This document shows, one piece after another, positions 1-5,251 of a DNA stretch of 5,840 nucleotides. How positions within the stretch are numbered: the first letter of the stretch is position 1; the number at the start of each line of letters is the position of its first letter. The DNA is from Mycobacterium sp. Lineage in GTDB: Bacteria; Actinomycetota; Actinomycetes; Mycobacteriales; Mycobacteriaceae. Made by a program: the position numbers and the translations under genes. The notes under the pieces were generated by a model. The model was not told the origin of the DNA, did not search any database, and was given only the letters and a program-made list of their open reading frames with translations. The stretch is from assembly GCA_018500005.2 (NCBI GenBank), contig JAHBAP020000487.1, forward strand, positions 1 through 5,840, read 5' to 3'.

Positions 1-1
1 C

Positions 2-661
2 GATCTTCTCGACGCCGTGACCCAGCGGATCGCCGACGCCGGCGGTACCGCCGCCGCGATCCCGTGCGATCTGTCCGATCTGGATGCTGTCGACGAACTC
101 GCCGATACCGTCGAGAACCGTTTCGGCGGGGTGGACATTCTGGTCAACAACGCCGGCCGGTCGATCCGCCGACCGCTGGCCGAATCGCTGGACCGCTGGC
201 ACGACGTCGAACGCACCATGGTCCTGAACTACTACTCGCCGCTGCGACTGATCCGCGGTCTGGCGCCGGGAATGATCGAGCGCCGCGACGGTCACATCAT
301 CAACGTCGCCACCTGGGGTGTGCTCAGCGAGGCTTCTCCGCTGTTCGGTGTCTACAACGCGTCCAAGGCCGCGCTGTCGGCGGTGAGTCGGGTGATCGAA
401 ACCGAGTGGGCGCGCAACGGCGTGCACTCCACCACGCTGTACTACCCGTTGGTGGCCACCCCGATGATCGCTCCGACCAAGGAGTACACCGGGATGCCCG
501 CGCTGAGTTCACGCGAAGCCGGGCAGTGGATGATCGACGCGGCGCAGCACCGCCCGATCCGGATCGCCCCCCGCTTCGGGGTCAGCGCCCGGGCACTCGA
601 TGTGCTGGCTCCCGGCGTGCTGAACGCGGTTCTCAAGCGTCAGAAGATGCAGCCGTCCTGA
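2..661 (+). CDS. SDR-family NAD(P)-dependent oxidoreductase, 5' partial (Rv0547c-like)
   Basis: The frame is open from the window edge (base 2) to the TGA at 659-661, giving 219 residues. The start and the N-terminal TGxxxGxG cofactor loop lie outside the window. The rest is a classical short-chain dehydrogenase: CDLSD after the third strand, VDILVNNAG (Asn-Asn-Ala-Gly at 146-157), and the active-site YNASK (Tyr at 353-355, Lys at 365-367). The usual catalytic Ser is not obvious: the strand reads INVATWG, with Thr at 311-313 near the expected place. A GTG at 17 is in frame, but starting there would remove part of the Rossmann fold, so the gene is partial rather than short. The substrate cannot be told. 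Order and sequence resemble M. tuberculosis Rv0547c, which sits close to menB. The VOC gene follows 40 bp downstream on the same strand and is probably co-transcribed. Confidence 0.9.
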   Translation, partial: DLLDAVTQRIADAGGTAAAIPCDLSDLDAVDELADTVENRFGGVDILVNNAGRSIRRPLAESLDRWHDVERTMVLNYYSPLRLIRGLAPGMIERRDGHIINVATWGVLSEASPLFGVYNASKAALSAVSRVIETEWARNGVHSTTLYYPLVATPMIAPTKEYTGMPALSSREAGQWMIDAAQHRPIRIAPRFGVSARALDVLAPGVLNAVLKRQKMQPS

Positions 662-701
662 AGGGTCAATGCACGCGGCGAAGTTCCGGTAGACACGAAG
701 G

Positions 702-1091
702 ATGGAGATCCTCGCCAGCCGGATGCTGCTACGGCCGTCCGACTACCAACGCTCACTGGCCTTCTACCGCGATCTGATCGGTCTGGCGATAGCGCGCGAA
801 TACCCCGGCGGCACCGTGTTTTTCGCCGGGCAGTCGCTGATCGAACTGGCCGGTCACGGCCGACCGGATGATGTCGGCGGCAAGTTCGCCGGCGCGCTGT
901 GGCTACAGGTCCGCGACGTCTACGCAGTCCAGGATCTGCTGCGGGAACGTGGGGTCGCCATCGCCCGGGAGGCCCGTAAGGAGCCGTGGACGCTGCACGA
1001 AATGCACGTCGAGGATCCCGACGGCGTCACGCTCATTTTCGTGCAGGTGCCCGAAAGCCATCCGTTGCGCCGGGCGGCACCGATCAACTAG
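702..1091 (+). CDS. VOC (glyoxalase/bleomycin-resistance fold) protein, Rv0546c-like
   Basis: This encodes 129 residues, the normal size for a single VOC domain made of two beta-alpha-beta-beta-beta modules. Module 1 has the typical helix pattern YQRSLAFYRDLIGL (15-28) followed by TVFFAGQSLIEL (38-49). Module 2 has LWLQVRDV (66-73), a helix to about residue 84, and the family signature HVEDPDGVTLIFV (102-114). Glu48 is a plausible metal ligand, but the final-strand position that often holds Glu carries Phe/Val here. Classical glyoxalase chemistry is therefore not assured, and the substrate is unknown. The ATG at 702 gives a complete fold. A purine run, GAAGG, abuts it with no spacer, so the ribosome site is poor or translation depends on the SDR gene upstream. 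The stop overlaps the stop of the convergent DUF3349 gene by 4 bp. Confidence 0.87.
   Translation: MEILASRMLLRPSDYQRSLAFYRDLIGLAIAREYPGGTVFFAGQSLIELAGHGRPDDVGGKFAGALWLQVRDVYAVQDLLRERGVAIAREARKEPWTLHEMHVEDPDGVTLIFVQVPESHPLRRAAPIN
1088..1091. other. Interlocked stop codons of convergent genes (CTAG)
   Basis: The palindrome CTAG holds TAG on the + strand (1089-1091, end of the VOC gene) and TAG on the - strand (1090-1088, end of the DUF3349 gene). The convergent genes therefore overlap by 4 bp with no spacer. No terminator hairpin can lie between them, so each transcript must run into the 3' end of the other gene or stop inside it. Confidence 0.95.
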
Positions 1092-1447
1092 ACGTGGTCG
1101 ACCAGTGGCCAACCGACCATGGCCAGGCGTGCCGACACCTGGTTGATCTCTTCGTCGGTGGGTTCCTTTTCGGCGGTCTCCCGGATCGCGTCGCGGATCT
1201 GGTCGGCAGTCACCGGATCGTTCGGGTCGCTGTCCTTGAGGACCGAGAATGCCGCCTGCACGACCTCGTCCTCGCTCAGTGAGCGCTTCAGCAATGCGAG
1301 CAACGGGAAATAGTCGGTCCGCGAGATGCCGTCCGGATAAACCTGATGCAGCCAGCCCAGGACGGACTGCAGGAACGTCGGGGTCGGAGCCGATTCGGTA
1401 CCCCCGCCAACCAGTTTGAGGTCGCCGCTCTCCGGGCTGTCAGTCAT
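1088..1447 (-). CDS. DUF3349 family protein (Rv0543c-like)
   Basis: This is a 119-residue soluble protein. A low-complexity N-terminus of about 22 residues precedes the DUF3349 domain. Recognisable family features are the helix FLQSVLGWLHQVYPDGI (25-41), the TDYFPLLALL segment (44-53), the acidic helix LSEDEVV (57-63), and a C-terminal helix ending in GWPL (112-115). The family forms small helical bundles and has no established biochemical role; none is proposed here. ATG at 1447 is chosen over the adjacent in-frame TTG at 1450. It lies 6 nt after the stop of the upstream membrane-protein gene, and GAAGTGAG just upstream can serve as a ribosome site. It is the last gene of the pitA operon. 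A second, shorter DUF3349 ORF lies at 3176-3331 on the other strand. Confidence 0.88.
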   Translation of the reverse strand: MTDSPESGDLKLVGGGTESAPTPTFLQSVLGWLHQVYPDGISRTDYFPLLALLKRSLSEDEVVQAAFSVLKDSDPNDPVTADQIRDAIRETAEKEPTDEEINQVSARLAMVGWPLVDHV

Positions 1448-1453
1448 CAACGC

Positions 1454-1738
1454 TCACTTCTTGGTTGCGAACGGGAACAGGTCCACGCCCAGGTGAACGC
1501 GAATGGTGTTCCGGGTGATCCAAAGGATGGCCACCATGATCACCACCGCAATCAAGACGAACAGAGCCACGCCGATCGCCTTCAACAGGGGGTTCGGCGC
1601 ACGCATCGTGCCATCGGCGGCGACGCCGCCACCGCCGGCGGAAAAGGCTCGCACTCCGAGTGCGAAGGTCGCCGGCAGTCCGCCGCCCAGGATCAACCCC
1701 ATGATCAACACCCGCAGCGAAGCTTCGAGGTAATGCAT
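1454..1738 (-). CDS. Small two-helix membrane protein (Rv0544c-like)
   Basis: This encodes 94 residues with two strongly hydrophobic segments, about residues 8-29 (LRVLIMGLILGGGLPATFAL and beyond) and 53-75 (KAIGVALFVLIAVVIMVAIL and beyond). A Gly/Ala-rich loop (33-47) joins them and a mixed tail ends in FATKK. No catalytic motif is visible. It fits the conserved membrane protein Rv0544c encoded beside pitA in M. tuberculosis. The ATG at 1738 has a strong ribosome site, AGGAG, 5 nt upstream, and begins 11 bp after the pitA stop; the DUF3349 gene follows 6 bp later. This tight packing suggests a permease accessory or stability role, which is inference from position only. Confidence 0.85.
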   Translation of the reverse strand: MHYLEASLRVLIMGLILGGGLPATFALGVRAFSAGGGGVAADGTMRAPNPLLKAIGVALFVLIAVVIMVAILWITRNTIRVHLGVDLFPFATKK

Positions 1739-1742
1739 CAGA

Positions 1743-1748
1743 TCTCCT
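1743..1748 (-). promoter_or_regulatory. Ribosome binding site of the Rv0544c-like gene
   Basis: Read on the - strand the sequence is AGGAGA, 5 nt before the ATG at 1738, in the 11-bp gap after the pitA stop. It fixes the start codon and makes this gene well translated within the operon. Confidence 0.75.
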
Positions 1749-1749
1749 C

Positions 1750-2988
1750 TCAGGCCGTCTTCTGGCCGCGCTGCCGCGCCTCACGGACGTCGGCCGGGAT
1801 GACGGAGTTGGTCGAGGAGTCCCACTCGGCGGTGACATTGGAGTGGTCGACCTTGTGCTGCTGGGCACGCCACCACATGTATCCGGACAGGGCGACCAAA
1901 ATCGCGAAGATCACGATGCTTCCCACCAGATCCGAACTGACCGAACCGATCCCGTGTCCGATCCAGAACGTCAGGGCACCGGCCAGCCCTGCCATCGGCA
2001 GGGTGATCAACCAGGCCACCACCATGCGCCCGGCCACCGACCAACGCACCTCGGCCTCCGGCTTGCCGACGCCACTGCCCACGACTGAGCCGGTCGCAAC
2101 ATGCGTAGTCGACAGCGCCATACCCGCGACGCTCGAGGTCAGGATGATCGCCGCGGAGGACGAGTCGGCGGACAGCCCCTGCGGCGCCTCGATCTCGACC
2201 AGGCCCTTACCCAGAGTGCGGATCACCCGCCAGCCTCCGAGGTAGGTGCCCAGACCGATGGCCAGCGCGCAACTGCCGATGATCCACAGCGGCAAGCCTT
2301 CCTTTTTGACGTCACCGGTCAGGTGGCCGGTGGTCAGCAGCGCCAACGCAATCACGCCCATCGTTTTCTGGGCGTCGTTGGTGCCGTGCGCGAGTGCAAC
2401 CAGGGAAGCCGTGGCTACCTGACCGCGGCGGAACCCGCGATCGCGACGGTCGCGCGCCATACCTCTGGTGATCCGGAACACCAGCCAGGTGCCGCACGTG
2501 GCCACCGTGAAGGCGATCAGCGGGGAGGCGACCGCGGGGATCAGGATCTTCTGGGTCAGCCCGCTCCAGTTGACACCGGCAACGCCCAAAGCGGCCAGTC
2601 CAGCGCCGACCAGGCCACCGAACAAAGCGTGCGAGGAACTCGATGGGATACCGAACAGCCAGGTCAGAAGGTTCCACAGGATGCCGCCGATGAGGCCGGC
2701 GAAGATAATGAGGAGACCCAGATTCGCATCGACGGTGGGCAGTAGCGCCCCGGTCTTGGTGTCCTGAATCTTCAGAACGTCCTTGGTGACGGTCGCGGCG
2801 ACCTCAACCGAGAGGAACGCGCCGACCAGGTTGAGAACACCGGCCAGTGTGACGGCGGTTTTGGGCTTCAACGCTCCGGGGGCGATCCAGGGCGCCATGG
2901 CATTGCCCGTGTCGTGAAAACCGTTCGTGAAGTCAAACGCCAGGGCCGTCACGACCAACAGCGACAGAATGACCAGTTCGGACCCCAT
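1750..2988 (-). CDS. pitA: Low-affinity inorganic phosphate permease, PiT/PHO4 family
   Basis: This is a 412-residue integral membrane protein with about ten or more hydrophobic helices. It belongs to the Pit family, which imports phosphate, generally as a metal-phosphate complex, driven by the proton gradient. The two inverted family signatures are present: FDFTNGFHDTGNAMA (18-32) and ALAHGTNDAQKTMG (198-211), each with its key Asn and Asp. GIPSSSSHAL (113-122) and STTHVATGSVVG (293-304) are the matching Ser/Thr-His loops after each half. A basic loop, RGMARDRRDRGFRRG (175-189), between the halves should be cytoplasmic. The tail after the last helix is hydrophilic. The length matches mycobacterial PitA (about 417). 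ATG at 2988 is preferred because the first helix starts directly after it; an in-frame TTG at 3027 would add 13 polar residues. It is the first gene of an operon with the two genes downstream, and it is divergent from menE. Confidence 0.95.
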   Translation of the reverse strand: MGSELVILSLLVVTALAFDFTNGFHDTGNAMAPWIAPGALKPKTAVTLAGVLNLVGAFLSVEVAATVTKDVLKIQDTKTGALLPTVDANLGLLIIFAGLIGGILWNLLTWLFGIPSSSSHALFGGLVGAGLAALGVAGVNWSGLTQKILIPAVASPLIAFTVATCGTWLVFRITRGMARDRRDRGFRRGQVATASLVALAHGTNDAQKTMGVIALALLTTGHLTGDVKKEGLPLWIIGSCALAIGLGTYLGGWRVIRTLGKGLVEIEAPQGLSADSSSAAIILTSSVAGMALSTTHVATGSVVGSGVGKPEAEVRWSVAGRMVVAWLITLPMAGLAGALTFWIGHGIGSVSSDLVGSIVIFAILVALSGYMWWRAQQHKVDHSNVTAEWDSSTNSVIPADVREARQRGQKTA

Positions 2989-3009
2989 AGCGCCACATTG
3001 TGCGCGTTG

Positions 3010-3022
3010 CGGAATGTTTCCG
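3010..3022. repeat. Short inverted repeat in the pitA leader
   Basis: CGGAA-TGT-TTCCG is a perfect 5-bp-arm inverted repeat 22 bp upstream of the pitA ATG. It could be an operator or a minor hairpin in the leader transcript. It is short enough to be chance. Confidence 0.3.
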
Positions 3023-3062
3023 GACAATTACGGCCAGACAAGTGACCTTCGTCCACCAGCGT

Positions 3063-3102
3063 GTTTACCCGGTTTAGGGCGATTGTTCACCTACCGTTCA
3101 TT
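3063..3102 (+). promoter_or_regulatory. Putative PHO box: phased GTTCACC-like direct repeats
   Basis: GTTCACC (3085-3091) and GTTCATT (3096-3102) start exactly 11 bp apart. GTTTACC (3063-3069) starts exactly 22 bp before the first of them. A looser GTCCACC lies at 3051-3057. Direct repeats of 11 bp with a GTTCACC core are the established operator type of actinobacterial PhoP-like phosphate regulators; RegX3 of mycobacteria is the counterpart. The site lies between pitA and the menE side, just upstream of a good -10 box on the + strand. Which side it controls, and whether it activates or represses, cannot be told. Binding is inferred from pattern alone. Confidence 0.55.
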
Positions 3103-3113
3103 AAAGGTATACT
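3083..3113 (+). promoter_or_regulatory. Promoter for the short DUF3349 ORF and menE
   Basis: TATACT (3108-3113) is a near-consensus sigma-70-type -10 box. The -35 region is occupied by the GTTCACC repeat: GTTCAC at 3085-3090 with a 17-bp spacer, or TTGTTC at 3083-3088 with 19. This layout, a regulator repeat in place of a consensus -35, suits an activator-dependent promoter. Transcription would begin around 3119-3121 and give a leader of about 55 nt before the ATG at 3176. Confidence 0.55.
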
Positions 3114-3163
3114 CGTGATTGGCCGACGGTCCGCCTCGTGACTTCGAGTGGGTCCGGCCGAAT

Positions 3164-3170
3164 GGAGGTG
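3164..3170 (+). promoter_or_regulatory. Strong ribosome binding site of the short DUF3349 ORF
   Basis: GGAGGTG lies 7 nt (counted from GGAGG) before the ATG at 3176. It supports that ATG over the in-frame TTG at 3119, which has no such site and would add 19 residues unlike the family. Confidence 0.75.
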
Positions 3171-3175
3171 ACGCA

Positions 3176-3331
3176 ATGAGTCGACTGTTGAATCGCTTTA
3201 TGTCCTGGCTCCAGGAGGGTTACCCCAACGGGGTTCCGCCGACCGATCATGTTCCCCTTATCGCGTTACTCACGAGGGAGATGTCCCCCGCCGAGGCCAT
3301 GGTCATGGCCACCGGCGAGGTGGCTGAATAG
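3176..3331 (+). CDS. Short DUF3349-like ORF, C-terminally truncated
   Basis: This encodes 51 residues and matches only the N-terminal half of DUF3349: LLNRFMSWLQEGYPNGV (4-20), PPTDHVPLIALLTREMS (21-37), then a short MATGEVAE end. Against the full-length copy at 1088-1447, about 16 of 39 residues are identical over this part, including Trp-Leu, Tyr-Pro, Thr-Asp and Ala-Leu-Leu. The C-terminal helices and the GWPL ending are absent, and the remaining 50 bp before the menE ATG have no room for them in any frame. It has a strong ribosome site and a good promoter, so it is probably translated. It may be a degraded gene kept as a leader for menE, or a real small protein. DNA similarity to the other copy looks low, so they are old paralogs, not a recent duplication. 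Confidence 0.65.
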   Translation: MSRLLNRFMSWLQEGYPNGVPPTDHVPLIALLTREMSPAEAMVMATGEVAE

Positions 3332-3381
3332 CCACACTCCGCGCCCTCGTAATCCCGCCGGGCCCCTCAGCGCTGGCCCTG

Positions 3382-4518
3382 ATGGCGGCACTTGAGGGTG
3401 TTCTGGACGGCCGCGACGCGCCCATGGTTCCGGTTCCGGCCGGGGATCTTCGCGTCAGCCAACTCCTCACCTCGTCGTTACGGGTCGGTGAGCAGATCGA
3501 CGACGACGTCGCACTGGTGATCCCGACCTCCGGCACCACCGGACCGCCCAAGGGGGCGATGTTGACCGCCGCGGCCCTGGTCGCCAGCGCCGCGGCCACC
3601 CATGACCGCCTCGGCGGGCCCGGCTCCTGGCTGTTGGCGCTGCCACCGCATCACATTGCCGGGATGCAGGTTCTGGTGCGCAGCGTTCTGGCCGGCACCG
3701 TGCCGGCCGAACTCGACGTCTCGGCGGGGTTCGACCCCACCGGCCTCCCCCGCGCCATCAGTGAGCTCGGCTCCGGGCGGCGCTACACCTCGCTGGTGTC
3801 CAATCAACTGGTCAAGGCTCTCGCCGAACCTTCCGCGGCCGAAGCACTGGCTGACTTGGACGCTGTTCTCCTGGGCGGCGGTCCGGCCCCGGTCCCCGTC
3901 CTGAACGCCGCGGCCGACGCCGGGATCACCGTCGTGCGCACCTACGGTTCGAGTGAGACCGCCGGCGGATGCGTTTACGACGGGATTCCGTTGGATGAGG
4001 TGGAGGTGCGCATCGACGATGCCGGCCCGGCCGGCGAAGGCCGCATCGTCATCGGCGGCGCCACGCTGGCCAAGGGCTACCGCAGTCCGCCGCCCGGCCC
4101 CGGTCCGTTCGACGAGCCGGGCTGGTACCGCACCGACGACGTCGGGCTCTTCGACGACTCCGGTCGGCTGCGGGTGCTGGGCCGAGCCGACGAGTCGATC
4201 AACACCGGTGGGCTGGTCGTCATGCCCGCCGCGGTCGAGGCGGTGTTGTCCCGGTACCCGGGGATCGCGGACTGTGCGGTGTTCGGGGTACCCGACGACC
4301 GACTTGGCCAGCGGGTGGTCGCGGCCGTGGTGGTTGCCGCCGCGGCCGTCCCACCCACACTGGAGGCGTTGAACGACTTCGTTGCAGTGTCCCTGGACCG
4401 GACCGCGGCACCCCGACAGCTGCACCTGGTCGACGAACTGCCGCGGCGCGGGATCGGCAAGCTCGACCGCCGGGAATTGCGTCGGCGGTTCGGTGCCGAT
4501 GACGAAACCGTGACGTAA
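3382..4518 (+). CDS. menE: o-Succinylbenzoate-CoA ligase (menaquinone biosynthesis)
   Basis: This is a 378-residue member of the acyl-adenylate-forming (ANL) family that activates o-succinylbenzoate with ATP and joins it to CoA, the step before MenB. Visible motifs are the phosphate-binding loop TSGTTGPPKG (49-58), YGSSET (188-193), the ribose-binding Asp in WYRTDD (248-253), GRADESINTGG in the hinge region, and the C-terminal lysine in RRGIGKLDR (Lys360). It is close in length and wording to M. tuberculosis MenE (362 aa), shorter than the E. coli enzyme. ATG at 3382 is the only canonical start in frame, but it lacks a ribosome site. The frame is open back to 3328 and that stretch (LRALVIPPGPSAL) reads like authentic MenE N-terminus. 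The true start may therefore be a non-standard codon upstream. It lies directly after the short DUF3349 ORF and is probably co-transcribed with it. Confidence 0.93.
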   Translation: MAALEGVLDGRDAPMVPVPAGDLRVSQLLTSSLRVGEQIDDDVALVIPTSGTTGPPKGAMLTAAALVASAAATHDRLGGPGSWLLALPPHHIAGMQVLVRSVLAGTVPAELDVSAGFDPTGLPRAISELGSGRRYTSLVSNQLVKALAEPSAAEALADLDAVLLGGGPAPVPVLNAAADAGITVVRTYGSSETAGGCVYDGIPLDEVEVRIDDAGPAGEGRIVIGGATLAKGYRSPPPGPGPFDEPGWYRTDDVGLFDDSGRLRVLGRADESINTGGLVVMPAAVEAVLSRYPGIADCAVFGVPDDRLGQRVVAAVVVAAAAVPPTLEALNDFVAVSLDRTAAPRQLHLVDELPRRGIGKLDRRELRRRFGADDETVT

Positions 4519-4542
4519 GCGCAGGTCCCGGCATATCGCGGC

Positions 4543-4548
4543 TACGCT
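4543..4548 (+). promoter_or_regulatory. -10 box for a leaderless response-regulator transcript
   Basis: TACGCT fits the mycobacterial TANNNT -10 pattern and ends 7 nt before the GTG at 4556. That is the usual distance from -10 box to the first transcribed base. There is no Shine-Dalgarno sequence before the GTG, as expected for a leaderless mRNA. No clear -35 hexamer is visible. Read-through from menE, 37 bp upstream, remains possible. Confidence 0.45.
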
Positions 4549-4555
4549 CGACACC

Positions 4556-5251
4556 GTGACTGCCCGGGTACTGATCGCCGATGACGACGCCGTGGTGCGC
4601 GATGTCGTCCGCCGTTACCTCGAGCGTGACGGCCTCGAAGTGCGTGTCGCCGGTGACGGCAACGAAGCCCTGCGGGTACTGGGAACCGAACGCATCGACG
4701 TCGCCGTGCTCGACGTGATGATGCCCGGCCAGAACGGCTTGTCGCTGTGCCGGACCCTGCGTCAGGGCGGCGACTACACCGTGCCGGTCATTCTGCTGAC
4801 AGCCCTCGGCGAGGAGGACGACCGGATAGCGGGCCTGGAGGCCGGGGCCGACGATTACCTGACCAAACCGTTCAGCGCCCGCGAACTCGCCCTGCGGGTG
4901 CGTTCGGTGCTGCGCCGCGCCCCGGCGTCGCCGACCACGGTGCCGTTGGACATCACCGTCGGCCAACTAACCGTCTCCACAGCGTCCCGGTCAGTGACCG
5001 TCGCCGGTCAACCGGTCGGCCTGACCAACCGCGAGTTCGACCTGCTGCTGTTCTTCCTGACCCACACCGACACCGTGTTCTCCCGGGAGGAACTGCTCAA
5101 GCGCGTGTGGAACTGGGACTTCGGCGACCTCTCGACGGTCACCGTTCATGTGAAGCGGCTGCGCTCCAAACTCGGCGACCACCACCGCGTCCAGACCGTC
5201 TGGGGTCGCGGATATCTGTGGCAGGGCGCGGCCGGACGTTCAGTTGAATGA
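4556..5251 (+). CDS. Two-component response regulator, OmpR/PhoB family
   Basis: This encodes 231 residues, typical for the family. The receiver domain (about 4-120) has the acidic pocket Asp9-Asp10-Asp11, the phospho-acceptor Asp53 in VLDVMMPG, Thr82, Tyr101 and Lys104 in DDYLTKPF. All switch residues are intact. A short linker of about 10 residues leads to a winged-helix DNA-binding domain (about 132-223) with LTNREFDLL (156-164), the recognition helix STVTVHVKRLRSKL (193-206) and the wing motif RGY (218-220). It acts as a phosphorylation-controlled transcription factor; its partner is the kinase encoded next. It is not RegX3 or another regulator I can name, so no symbol is given. The start is GTG at 4556, supported by the -10 box immediately upstream. 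The stop overlaps the start of the kinase frame, a sign of translational coupling. Confidence 0.94.
   Translation: MTARVLIADDDAVVRDVVRRYLERDGLEVRVAGDGNEALRVLGTERIDVAVLDVMMPGQNGLSLCRTLRQGGDYTVPVILLTALGEEDDRIAGLEAGADDYLTKPFSARELALRVRSVLRRAPASPTTVPLDITVGQLTVSTASRSVTVAGQPVGLTNREFDLLLFFLTHTDTVFSREELLKRVWNWDFGDLSTVTVHVKRLRSKLGDHHRVQTVWGRGYLWQGAAGRSVE

Noticed and set aside
1346..2245. Long open frame (299 codons) on the + strand opposite pitA, the Rv0544c-like gene and part of the DUF3349 gene
   Set aside because: It lies across three clearly recognised genes on the other strand, its translation is low-complexity and like no known protein, and GC-rich DNA commonly leaves such antisense frames open.
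2989..3027. Upstream TTG start for pitA, adding 13 residues
   Set aside because: The extra residues are polar and not like the PitA N-terminus. ATG 2988 leads directly into the first membrane helix, though its ribosome site is also weak.
3119..3175. Upstream TTG start for the short DUF3349 ORF, adding 19 residues
   Set aside because: The TTG falls at the predicted transcription start and has no ribosome site. The ATG at 3176 has GGAGGTG at ideal spacing and begins at the domain.
3332..3381. GC-rich inverted elements as a terminator between the short DUF3349 ORF and menE
   Set aside because: No stem followed by a T-run is present, and the sequence reads as menE N-terminal coding DNA.
3478..4554. 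Long open frame (358 codons) on the - strand opposite menE
   Set aside because: menE has all its family motifs in the + frame. The antisense translation is rich in Arg, Gly and Asp without domain patterns and has no expression signals.
4220..4966. Antisense frame (248 codons) spanning the menE end and the regulator start
   Set aside because: It spans two unrelated genes and has no recognisable domain; it is a compositional shadow.
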